A stretch of 64,000 bases of DNA from positions 4,084,001-4,148,000 of the forward strand of contig ATWD01000001.1 of the NCBI GenBank assembly GCA_000421065.1, in the 5' to 3' direction. The translations under genes and the position numbers were made by a program. Shown in pieces: positions 28,711 to 36,757 of the stretch. Within the stretch, counting starts at the first letter, position 1; the number at the start of each line of letters is the position of its first letter. The notes under the pieces are model-generated. The model was given only the letters and a program-made list of their open reading frames with translations. It did not search any database and was not told where the DNA came from. This DNA is from Acidobacteriaceae bacterium TAA 166 (GTDB lineage: Bacteria > Acidobacteriota > Terriglobia > Terriglobales > Acidobacteriaceae).

Positions 28711-28853
28711 GTCCTTCGCGGACGGAGAGTGAGCCTTCCGCTGGTCGGCGCCAAAGTTCTTGCAAGCGACCAACGGGAGCTCACCCCGAAGGGAGTACAC
28801 ATATCACGAAGTGACCGCTCCACGCGCAGTGGGCCCGCTCGGCAGCGCCTGTT
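28711..28853. repeat. Palindromic repeat, copy C with degenerate left arm
   Basis: Starts at the transporter stop codon. The central stem CCGCTGGTCG faces CGACCAACGG (one mismatch). The right arm is well kept: CCCCGAAGGGAGTACAC, ATATCACGAAGTGACCGCTCC, GCGCAGTGGGCCCG and the end GGCAGCGCCTGT. The left arm has decayed to GTCCTTCGCGGACGG. About 135 nt without a gene follow before the glycosyltransferase. Confidence 0.8.
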
Positions 28854-28988
28854 CTTTGACCCAAATATGTCGATATAAATTAAAGCGTCTCCGCTGTGTG
28901 CAATGAATTGCCGGACCTCTCCCCTGCCGGCTGCGATACACTCGAAGTTTCCGGGCCTACGTTTCAGTTAGGTTTTGCAGGGAAGAGG

Positions 28989-30179
28989 ATGAGGTTGCTG
29001 TTCGAGATTTTGTTCTGGATGGCGGCGGTCGGTACGCTGACCTCGACGATCTACTGCCTGATGGTGATCACGGCGGCGCTGCGGTTCGGTCTGCGCAAAC
29101 GGCGCGACGACAGGGCGGCGGATAGATCCGATTTTCTCCCCCCCGTCAGCGTGCTCAAGCCGTTGCATGGAACCGAGGATGGCCTGGAGCGCAACCTCGA
29201 GACCTTCTTCGAGCAGCAGTACCCTGACTTCGAGCTACTCTTCTGCGCTCGTCACGAGAGCGACGCTGGCCTGACGCTGGCGCGTGAGGTAGGCCAGCGC
29301 TATCCGCACGTCAGCGCCCGCTATTTGACTTGCGGCGAGCCTCCGCCGGAGTTCCATAACGCGAAGGTCTTCTCGCTGGCGCGGATGGACGCGGAGGCGA
29401 GCCACGACCTCTACGTCACCAGCGACGCCGACGCCCGCGTCGCGCCGGACTACCTGCGCAAGATGATCCAGAACCTCAAGGACCCGAAGGTGGGGCTGGC
29501 CTCGAGCATCTACCTGGGGACGGTGCATCGAGGCAGGCAGGCGGGGCTTTCGACGCATCTCGATGCGGTGGGCAAGAGCGTGGAGATGAGCTCGGGCGTG
29601 ATGGTAGCCGACATGATCGAAGGAACCAAGTTCGCGCTGGGGGTGACCATGGCGGTCCGAAAGCAGTCGTTCGAGCTGGCCGGAGGGTTCCGCGAGCTGG
29701 GGCAGTTCTACGCGGATGACTTTGTTCTGGGTAATCGCCTGGCTACGCGGGGAGTCGGTGTGCTTTTGGCGACGCATGTGATCCGGCTTCTGGTGGAGGA
29801 TACGCCGTTCGGGGTCTCCTTCCGGAACCAGCTGCGCTGGATGCAGAGCACGCGGCGGTCGCGACCTTGGGGACACCTGGGCAGCGGGCTGACCTTCGCC
29901 ATGCCGTTCGGCGTGCTGGGGCTGCTCTGGGGGATGTTGAGCGGGCACCCAGGACTGGGGCTGGCATGGCTGGCGGGGATGGTGGTGAATCGCTGGGTGC
30001 AGGCGGGAACCGTGCTGTGCGTGATGGGCGACAGCGACTGGCTGCACGGCACGTTGATCTATCCCTTGCGCGATCTGCTGGGCAGTCTTCTGTGGGTGGG
30101 AAGCTATGGCGGCGACCGCTTCTACTATCGCGGACAGGTCTATCGTCTGCGCGAGGGCGGGCGGGTCGAGGCGCCTTAG
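28989..30179 (+). CDS. hpnI: Hopanoid-type ceramide-glucosyltransferase-like enzyme (HpnI)
   Basis: Family 2/21 membrane glycosyltransferase. HpnI adds N-acetylglucosamine to bacteriohopanetetrol. The start at 28989 has AGGGAAGAGG directly upstream; a GTG at 28896 is not supported. The 396-residue protein has an N-terminal helix (residues about 1-30), PVSVLKPLHGTEDGLERNLETFF, the metal-binding SDADARV, ADDFVLG and the product-site NQLRWMQSTRRSRPWG (Q-x-x-RW motif), then C-terminal helices. This order is typical of HpnI and ceramide glucosyltransferase. No other hopanoid gene is in view, so the acceptor could be another lipid. It ends in a perfect hairpin shared with the convergent GT39 gene. 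Confidence 0.8.
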   Translation: MRLLFEILFWMAAVGTLTSTIYCLMVITAALRFGLRKRRDDRAADRSDFLPPVSVLKPLHGTEDGLERNLETFFEQQYPDFELLFCARHESDAGLTLAREVGQRYPHVSARYLTCGEPPPEFHNAKVFSLARMDAEASHDLYVTSDADARVAPDYLRKMIQNLKDPKVGLASSIYLGTVHRGRQAGLSTHLDAVGKSVEMSSGVMVADMIEGTKFALGVTMAVRKQSFELAGGFRELGQFYADDFVLGNRLATRGVGVLLATHVIRLLVEDTPFGVSFRNQLRWMQSTRRSRPWGHLGSGLTFAMPFGVLGLLWGMLSGHPGLGLAWLAGMVVNRWVQAGTVLCVMGDSDWLHGTLIYPLRDLLGSLLWVGSYGGDRFYYRGQVYRLREGGRVEAP

Positions 30180-30198
30180 GTCGTATCGATCTATTTTT

Positions 30199-30257
30199 GG
30201 ATAAAGACAGGCGCTGCCGCGCGGGCCCACTGCGCGTGGCAGCGCCTGTCTTTATCC
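30199..30257. repeat. End-only palindromic repeat, copy D; perfect 20-bp hairpin and likely bidirectional terminator
   Basis: GGATAAAGACAGGCGCTGCC (30199-30218) pairs with its exact complement at 30238-30257, with a further G·T and four GC pairs inside and a short loop. The bases are the two outer ends of the larger repeats fused without the middle. It lies between the stops of hpnI and the GT39 gene. AAAGACAG before and CTTTAT after the stem resemble a two-way terminator. Confidence 0.85.
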
Positions 30258-30278
30258 CCAGAGAATTTGTCGATACCC

Positions 30279-32210
30279 CTAGCGGTTGGTCAGAACGGTC
30301 TTGCCCCCTGCGGCGGCAAGAGCCCGGACAGTGCCGAAGCCGATCAGGTCGCGAGTCCTTGCGGCAGGGTCGTAGGTAAACAAAAAGACACGCCCCGGCC
30401 CCGACCATTGCCGCCGCAGCGTCTCTTCCGTCTCGAAGACATGCGGCGAGTCGGGCCAGAAGGCTCCGTACCAGAGGCCGTTCACGTTGCCGTTGATCAG
30501 GTGGAGCGGATGGCGGGTGTAGAAGATCACCGACGAGCCTGAGGTGAGCTCTCCGTCGAGGATGATCCGGTCGTTCGGTGCAAGTCCGGCATGGTTGATG
30601 GCGAGGGCAAGTTCCTTTGAGCCCAAAATGGGGTAGAAGCGGACCAAGCCCTCGTGTGCGGCCATCAGGGTGACCATGGTGGCCGCGGCGAGCGTGAGAT
30701 TGGCAGCGCAGAGACGGCCCTGGCGGCGCAGAAGGTAGCTTCCGGGGCCGATGGCGAGCATGCTGAGGGCGACGGCGGCCAGAGGCTCGCGGAACAGCCC
30801 CATGGCGGGTCCGGTGAGATCGAAGATGTGGCCGAGCGAGAGGTTGTAGAACTCCGGGCTGGCGGCCAGCAGTGTGGCGATGTCGGTCCCGGGGGCAGGG
30901 CTGGGTGTGGTGAAGACGAAGTAGCCGCAGACGACCGCGGCCAGCGTGGTGAGGGGAAGCAGGAAGCAGCGTGTCCAGAGAGTCGCGCTGTCGCGGTCGG
31001 AGGAGTTCTGGCGATCGGCTTGCGCGAGCAGGCCGGCGGCCATCAGGGCGAGCGCCGGGATCGCGGGCAGGTTGTAGTACTCTTGCCGGCTGGAGAGCGT
31101 GAAGAAGCCGAGGACGAGACCGGTCCAGATCAGCAGAACGAGGGCGGTCTCGCGCTCCAGACCTGCCGATCGGTTGCGCAGCGCGCGAAGATGGTCGGTA
31201 ACGGCGGGAGCCAGAAACGTCGTCCACGGCATCACCCAGAGCGCGCTCAGCAGCCAGAACAGAGGAATGGGAACCTGTCCGTAGTCGTGCGGGATGCGCC
31301 GGCCCAGGAAGCGAGCGATGTGTTCGTTGTAGAGATAGAACCATGCCCAGCCGCCGTGCGCGGGAAGGCCCTGGCCGGGGGGAAGCGGGATCGCCGGAGT
31401 CCGCAGCGCGGCCAGAATGTGCCAGGGCGCCGCGATCGCGAGGAAGACCGCGGCTGCGGCGGCGAGGTGCAGCCTGGTCAGCAGGCGTAGCTGGCGGGTG
31501 AGCGCCAGATAGAGCAGCACGAAGCCGACCGGAAAGACCAGCCCGATCAGACCTTTGGTCAGAACGTTGAGGGCCATCACGGAGGCGAAGCCCAGCGAAG
31601 GCAGAAGCGTCGAACTCCGCTCCCGGGCGCGGTCCAGCGCGATCAGGAAGAGGTGTACCCCCAGCGTCATCCACAGGGCCAGCAGAATGTCCGGGATGTA
31701 GAAGCGGGTGTAGAGATACGGTCCGATGCTGGTGGCCAGAGCGAGCGCGGCGTAGAAGCCTCCGCGGTCGGGAGCGTGCACCGGCGAGAGCTCATGAAAG
31801 AGCCGTATGCCCAGGGCATAGACGGCCAACAGCAGGGCCAGCATTCCCAGAGCCAGCGGAAGCCGCGCCGCCCAATCGTGCGCCCCGAAGACGCGCATCG
31901 AGGCCGCGGCCATCCAGTACATCAGCGGAGGCTTGTCGAAGAAGCGCACTCCATTGATGTAGGGGGTCACGTAGTCATGGCGGACCAGCATCTCGCGCGC
32001 GATCTCGGTGTAGATGGAGTCGACGTCGTCGAGCAGCCCGGGGGTGAAGAGACCGCCGATCTGCAGGATGAGCCACGCCGCGACGATCACGGCGATTGAG
32101 CGCCAACTCCACTGCCTCTGCACCAGGGCCGAGTGCGAGCCGGAGAGGGGCTCGGCCAATAGAGCCGGGGCTGGAGATGTGGCGACGAATTGGATTGTGC
32201 TTTGATTCAC
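30279..32210 (-). CDS. GT39/ArnT-like membrane glycosyltransferase (first of two)
   Basis: Polyprenyl-phosphate-sugar-dependent transferase with about 12 helices in 643 residues, GTG start. The first extracytoplasmic loop carries LLDDVDSIYTEIAREML with the catalytic acidic pair, and NGVRFFDKPPLMYWMAAASMRVFG, the ArnT/PMT pattern. Amphipathic and periplasmic parts fill the C-terminus (SVIFYTRHPLHLINGN). ArnT adds aminoarabinose to lipid A; relatives modify proteins or other lipids, so the substrate is open. It is followed on its 5' side by a paralogue 64 nt away on the same strand, and both probably share a transcript. A GTG with only a weak SD makes the start uncertain. Confidence 0.88.
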   Translation of the reverse strand: MNQSTIQFVATSPAPALLAEPLSGSHSALVQRQWSWRSIAVIVAAWLILQIGGLFTPGLLDDVDSIYTEIAREMLVRHDYVTPYINGVRFFDKPPLMYWMAAASMRVFGAHDWAARLPLALGMLALLLAVYALGIRLFHELSPVHAPDRGGFYAALALATSIGPYLYTRFYIPDILLALWMTLGVHLFLIALDRARERSSTLLPSLGFASVMALNVLTKGLIGLVFPVGFVLLYLALTRQLRLLTRLHLAAAAAVFLAIAAPWHILAALRTPAIPLPPGQGLPAHGGWAWFYLYNEHIARFLGRRIPHDYGQVPIPLFWLLSALWVMPWTTFLAPAVTDHLRALRNRSAGLERETALVLLIWTGLVLGFFTLSSRQEYYNLPAIPALALMAAGLLAQADRQNSSDRDSATLWTRCFLLPLTTLAAVVCGYFVFTTPSPAPGTDIATLLAASPEFYNLSLGHIFDLTGPAMGLFREPLAAVALSMLAIGPGSYLLRRQGRLCAANLTLAAATMVTLMAAHEGLVRFYPILGSKELALAINHAGLAPNDRIILDGELTSGSSVIFYTRHPLHLINGNVNGLWYGAFWPDSPHVFETEETLRRQWSGPGRVFLFTYDPAARTRDLIGFGTVRALAAAGGKTVLTNR

Positions 32211-32274
32211 GTGTCTTTGCCGACGATGACGATAGCGTTTTTGTTTCCGCTGGCGTCAGCTGAATGCACCGGCG

Positions 32275-34215
32275 TTAGCGGGGTGGCGTGTCCAGTGGAC
32301 GATCGGTGAACAGAGCCTTGCCCGAGGTCTCCGCGAGAAGAATCTTGTGGTTGCCCAGGAGCCGGTCCACCTCGTCCCGTTTTTCCAGAGGAACGAACAG
32401 GATCTTGCGCTCTCCGGTTCCCCAGGAACGCAACAGGTCGTCGGGCGTAAGGAAGATCGGAGGAGCGTCAGGAAAGGTCGAGCCGAAGAGCATCGAGGTC
32501 GACCGTCCGTCTACGAGAGAGACGATCCGGCCAAGGTAGAAGGGAATCGACGACCCATAGGCCTGGTCTCCGTAGAGCAGAACCTGGGTGCCAGGCGCGA
32601 CGGCATGATCCTTCTCGAGCCGTTGAATCGTGCGCGCGAGATTCTCCGAAGAGAGCATGGGGGAGAAGCGGATGAAGGCGATGTGCGCGGCGATGAGGAA
32701 GACAGTCGAGGTGAGCGCGATGGCGGTAGTAGACGCCAGATGCCTGCGCTTCGAGCGCAGCCACCAGGCCGCAGCCGGACCGAGGGCAAAGGCCAATGCG
32801 GCCAGTGACGCCGGAAGGCGCAGCGCGGCGAAGCTGGGCCCGGTGAGGTCGAAGAAGTGCGACATCGAGAGCGTGTAATCGCCCACCCCGCGGTGCGCCA
32901 GCAACTCGCCGATATCGGGCACGAACGGAAGTTTGCGCGAGCTCCAGAGACCGTAGACGAGCGCTCCCGCCGCGGCGAGGCCGATCGCGGTATAGGTCGC
33001 ATGGGCGGCGACGATCCAGCGTCGTGAGGCTCCGTCCTCGTTGTAGTCGCTCTCGGACCGCACCAGGGCGGCGGCCAGAAGCGTCAGCAGCGCGAGGTAC
33101 GCCGGAAAGGTGTAGTACTCCTGATTGGTCGAGATGGAGAAGAAGATCAGCACCAGGGCCGAGTAGATTACCAGCAGCGAGGTGGTGCGAGCGGCGAAGG
33201 TGCGAATCCCGGAGAGGCCCTGCGTGCGCCGTCTCCATCCCTGGATCAGGGCGACCGGAGCGAAGAGGCTCCAGGGAAAGAGCCAAACCAGGTGCAGACT
33301 CCAGAACAGGTAGCCCGGAAGCTTGTTGTAGTCCTTGGGATAACGCTTGCCAAGAAAGCGAAGGAAGTGCTCGTTGACGAAGTAGAACCAGAAGAAGCCA
33401 TGGCCGTTCATGCCGCCGGTGTTCCGCAGCCCTGCAAGGATATGCCAGGGAGCGGCGATGGCGAAGAAGAGCAGAAGGCCGCTGATGGGTTTGGTTCTGC
33501 CGAGATGGCGCCACTCTCCGGTCAGGGCCAGATAGATGCAGGCGGCTCCGCCAAAGAAGACCAGGGCCACCAGCCCCTTGGTCAGCACCGCCAGGGCAAG
33601 CGCGGCCCACATAGCGTAGGCGTGGATGGAGACGGGAAGCGACGACTCCGAGAGATTGCCTGAAGGGAAGGCCGAGGTGGTTTCGCGGTCCAAGGTTCGC
33701 AGAAGACAGTAGAGCGCCGTCGCCAGGAACAACGACAGCAGTACCTCGGGGATGTAGATGCGGGTGAAGAGGAAGACCCCGGCGGAGGTCAGCACGCCCA
33801 GGCCGGTATAGAACGCGGCGCGGTCGCCGTAGGCGCGGCGGCTCCAGTGAAAGCCTGAGAGTGCCAGCAGTAGCACGCCGAGGGCCTCGGGAAGGTGTGC
33901 GGCAAACGCGTTGAAGCCGAAGACGCGGAAGCTGATCGCGTCCATCCAGTAGGGCAGGGCGGCTTTTTCCAGATAGCGAATGCCGTTGACCTTCAGGGTC
34001 ACCAGGTCGCCGGTAAGGACCATGTTGCGCGCGGCGTTGGCGTGGGTGGCGTCGGCGTCGTCGAGCAGAGGCGGCGAAAAGAGCGAGGCGAAGAAGATCA
34101 CCAGCCACAGAGAGACGAGCACGAGAAGTGCAACCGATCGCGAGGGACCGCTGGAGGATGCCGGCTGTGAGGGGGCGGTCGTGGCCGGGGACGCGGAGAG
34201 AGTGGGGGTAGTCAT
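32275..34215 (-). CDS. GT39/ArnT-like membrane glycosyltransferase (second of two)
   Basis: Paralogue of the neighbouring GT39 gene. From ATG 34215 it has 646 residues; the frame is open to 34512 but that part overlaps the start of ppx on the other strand. The SD is absent, so the start is the best guess by N-terminal pattern (Ser/Thr/Pro-rich cytosolic leader, then a helix LVLVSLWLVIFFASLF). The same motifs appear: LLDDADATHANAARNM, NGIRYLEKAALPYWMDA and TRIYIPEVLLSLFL. It differs from its neighbour in having EKAALPYW rather than DKPPLMYW, so donors or acceptors may differ. It lies head to head with ppx. Confidence 0.86.
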   Translation of the reverse strand: MTTPTLSASPATTAPSQPASSSGPSRSVALLVLVSLWLVIFFASLFSPPLLDDADATHANAARNMVLTGDLVTLKVNGIRYLEKAALPYWMDAISFRVFGFNAFAAHLPEALGVLLLALSGFHWSRRAYGDRAAFYTGLGVLTSAGVFLFTRIYIPEVLLSLFLATALYCLLRTLDRETTSAFPSGNLSESSLPVSIHAYAMWAALALAVLTKGLVALVFFGGAACIYLALTGEWRHLGRTKPISGLLLFFAIAAPWHILAGLRNTGGMNGHGFFWFYFVNEHFLRFLGKRYPKDYNKLPGYLFWSLHLVWLFPWSLFAPVALIQGWRRRTQGLSGIRTFAARTTSLLVIYSALVLIFFSISTNQEYYTFPAYLALLTLLAAALVRSESDYNEDGASRRWIVAAHATYTAIGLAAAGALVYGLWSSRKLPFVPDIGELLAHRGVGDYTLSMSHFFDLTGPSFAALRLPASLAALAFALGPAAAWWLRSKRRHLASTTAIALTSTVFLIAAHIAFIRFSPMLSSENLARTIQRLEKDHAVAPGTQVLLYGDQAYGSSIPFYLGRIVSLVDGRSTSMLFGSTFPDAPPIFLTPDDLLRSWGTGERKILFVPLEKRDEVDRLLGNHKILLAETSGKALFTDRPLDTPPR

Positions 34216-34422
34216 GAGGGCGATATGCGCGAAGTGCAGCTTCCTGGTGCTTGTTCGGGCGCATGTTCGGCGCTTGTTCAAGGATAAATGCAGCGGAACT
34301 AAAATCGAGCTCCGAAGGCCCATTTCCTCGCGCATGCACAGGCAAGGTCGCGTATGATTGGGTTTTTTAGCAGAAACTCCGGTTTTCTTGGGGAATTTTA
34401 GGGTTTTTGAAGGTGAGGTTCG

Positions 34423-35997
34423 ATGGCGACGTTTGCCGCGATTGATATTGGGTCCAACTCCTGCAGGTTGAAGATCGCCGAGGTGCAGTTGCACCGGCTG
34501 AAGACGCTCCACGAGGACCGCGAGGTGACGCGGTTGGGAGAGAGCGTATTCCAGACCGGCGTAATCTCACCCGAGGCCATGGCGGCGACCATTCGCGCTC
34601 TCAAGCGGTTCCATAAAGCGGTGCAGATGCACGTCGTGGATAAGGTGCGTGTGGTCGCTACCAGCGCCATGCGTGACGCCCGCAACGCCGAGGCCTTCAT
34701 CGAGTGGGTGCGGTCGGATACGGGATGGAACGTCGAGGTGATCTCCGGTCTCGAAGAGGGCCGCCTGATCCACCTGGGAGTGGTGACGCACGAGGTTGGC
34801 GCTCGCGGACGCTGCGTTCTGATCGACCTCGGCGGCGGCAGCTGCGAGGTCACGGTCTCCGATGGCGGCCGCGTCAAGTCGATCGCCAGCCTGTCCCTGG
34901 GGGCGGTGCGGCTGCAGCAGGAATTCCTCACCACCGATCCGCCTTCGAAGGAAGACATCGCCCGCCTGAAGCAGTACATCGATCGCGAGCTGCAGAAGGG
35001 GGTGCGAAAGATCGGGACCCCTCCCCGCGCCGCTCTGGTGATCGCCACCTCGGGCACAGCGGGTGCGCTCGCCGAGGCGGCGACTGATGCGCGCAAGCGG
35101 GCCGCATCGAAGGCGAAGAAGAAGACCCTGGCGAAGAAGCGCGTCGAGCATGTGGGTTCCCTCTTCGCGGAAGCGGGCGAGGTGCGCGCCCTGGCCGATC
35201 GTCTGGTGAAGATGCGCGACGAGCAGAGGGCCGCGGTGCCGGGCATCGGTCCGCGCCGGTCGGAGATCATCGTCGGCGGCGCGATGGTCTACGCCAGCCT
35301 GATGGAGCGCTTCGGCTTTCGGTCCTTCCGCTACTCCGCTCTGGGGCTGCGCGACGGCATGCTGGCACAGATGCTGGGCGAGGTGGACCTGCGTGCCTCC
35401 GTGCACCAGAAGATCGAGAACGAGCGCTGGGCCGGTGTGCTCGAGGTCTGCCGCCGCTACGCCATCGATCAGCGCTATGTGGAGCCCGTACGCCAGCACG
35501 TGGTGACGCTCTTCAGCTCCCTGGCACGGGTGCATGAGCTGCCCGAGGAGTATCGCCTATGGCTTGAGTCCGCAGCGATGATGCGCGACGTCGGCAAGTT
35601 TATGAATCACCAGGGCCACCATCGTCATGCGCAGTACATCATCGCCAACTCCGAGATCTTCGGCTTCTCTCCGGAACAGAGAGCGATCGTAAGCGCGCTG
35701 GCCCGCTACCTGGGCAAGACGAGGCCCGATGCGATGGACCGCGTCATGCGCACGATTCCGCTCGAAGAGCATGCAAATGTGGTGAAGGCGGTGGCTCTGC
35801 TGCGGCTTGCGGTCGCGCTCAACCAGGACCGCGCCAGCGGAATCCTGCGGCTGCGCGTGCATGTCTACCCGAAGCGGATTCTGCTCGAGCTGGTGCCGGG
35901 CCGCGGCGGCGCGGAGCTCGAGGCCTGGTCAGTGAAGAAAGAAGCCGTCTACTTCCGCGAGATCTTCCGCCGCGAGCTCTTCGTCGAGGTGGTGTAG
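34423..35997 (+). CDS. ppx: Exopolyphosphatase/GppA family phosphatase with HD C-domain
   Basis: Acts on polyphosphate or pppGpp. The 524-residue protein starts with AAIDIGSNSCRLKIAE, the actin-fold phosphate-1 motif, then TSAMRDARNA and IDLGGGSCEV (phosphate-2). A Lys/Arg-rich insertion (about residues 225-245) is unusual. The C-terminal region has MMRDVGKFMNHQGHHRHAQYII, an HD-type domain as in long Ppx proteins. GGTGAGG precedes the ATG. It overlaps SixA tail to tail by 49 nt. Ppx and GppA activities cannot be separated from sequence. Confidence 0.9.
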   Translation: MATFAAIDIGSNSCRLKIAEVQLHRLKTLHEDREVTRLGESVFQTGVISPEAMAATIRALKRFHKAVQMHVVDKVRVVATSAMRDARNAEAFIEWVRSDTGWNVEVISGLEEGRLIHLGVVTHEVGARGRCVLIDLGGGSCEVTVSDGGRVKSIASLSLGAVRLQQEFLTTDPPSKEDIARLKQYIDRELQKGVRKIGTPPRAALVIATSGTAGALAEAATDARKRAASKAKKKTLAKKRVEHVGSLFAEAGEVRALADRLVKMRDEQRAAVPGIGPRRSEIIVGGAMVYASLMERFGFRSFRYSALGLRDGMLAQMLGEVDLRASVHQKIENERWAGVLEVCRRYAIDQRYVEPVRQHVVTLFSSLARVHELPEEYRLWLESAAMMRDVGKFMNHQGHHRHAQYIIANSEIFGFSPEQRAIVSALARYLGKTRPDAMDRVMRTIPLEEHANVVKAVALLRLAVALNQDRASGILRLRVHVYPKRILLELVPGRGGAELEAWSVKKEAVYFREIFRRELFVEVV

Positions 35998-36485
35998 AGC
36001 GAGCGCACGATGCGGGGATCGAGCAGCCACTGCAGCGTGGCCGGTCCCCGGATCAGCGCCACCCGTGCCATCGATCCCTTGCGCAGGCGCACCTGCGGGT
36101 TCGAGCTTGAGTTCGGCGCCACCAGCAGGCTGCTGAGGAACTCCGTCAGGTTGGGGTTGTGCCCGACCAGCAGGAGATTCTCATAGCCCCGGCACTCGGA
36201 GAGCAGACGTTGGAAGTCGCGCACGCCGGCCTCGGGAGCCAGGGCGTTCGACATCAGGATCTGTGATTCGTAGCCCATCTCGGTCCCCACCAGCGAGGCG
36301 GTCTGAAGGCTGCGCTTCAGAGGGCTCGAGACGATGAGATCGAAGTGGAGCTTCATGGCGTTGAGCACCATCGCCAGTTGCAGGCAGTGGCGCTTGCCCT
36401 CCTTGTCGAGAGGGCGTTTATGGTCCAGGAGTGGGTTGATGCGTCGTTCGCCTGCGGATGCGTGTCTGAGGATGAAGAGATTCAT
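35949..36485 (-). CDS. sixA: SixA-family histidine phosphatase
   Basis: Histidine-phosphatase superfamily protein of 178 residues. The catalytic RHG-type motif is LRHASAGER at residue 7, with DLIVSSPLKRSLQTA and the second His in VGHNPNLTEFL. SixA removes phosphate from His of HPt domains or from NPr. It overlaps the end of ppx by 49 nt on the opposite strand, so the 3' ends are antisense to each other. The Ser/Lys-rich end (STKSSRRKISRK) lies in this overlap. The SixA-type call is good; the partner phosphoprotein is unknown. Confidence 0.88.
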   Translation of the reverse strand: MNLFILRHASAGERRINPLLDHKRPLDKEGKRHCLQLAMVLNAMKLHFDLIVSSPLKRSLQTASLVGTEMGYESQILMSNALAPEAGVRDFQRLLSECRGYENLLLVGHNPNLTEFLSSLLVAPNSSSNPQVRLRKGSMARVALIRGPATLQWLLDPRIVRSLYTTSTKSSRRKISRK

Positions 36486-36622
36486 TGAAATTCATCCAAT
36501 TTTAATATTTGCGCCGGTGGAATAGCGCGCAGGCCCGAACTCTTTTTTGAGGTACTTCTACCAGAGTCTCGTTGAAAACGATTGAATGGCCCACATTCTG
36601 TCGGATTTCATAGCTACCGCTA

Positions 36623-36757
36623 AGGTGCTTCGCCCGAGGCCGCCCGCCGGTCGACGCAAACATCTTTCCAGATGACCAACGGAAGCACCACCCCCGAAGG
36701 GAGTACATGAGTCACGAAGGGACCGCCCCATGCGCAGTGGGCCCGGCCGGCAGGCCA
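36623..36757. repeat. Palindromic repeat, copy E
   Basis: An outer stem GGTGCTT/AAGCACC flanks the centre. The right arm holds CCCCGAAGGGAGTACATGAG, GTCACGAAGGGACCGCCCCA, TGCGCAGTGGGCCCGG and ends GGCAGGCC exactly at the stop of the next gene. The left end is missing. The remaining stretch 36486-36622 shows no gene. Confidence 0.75.

Noticed and set aside
30180..30198. Separate terminator for hpnI
   Set aside because: The only stem in the gap is the repeat-derived hairpin at 30199-30257, listed once.
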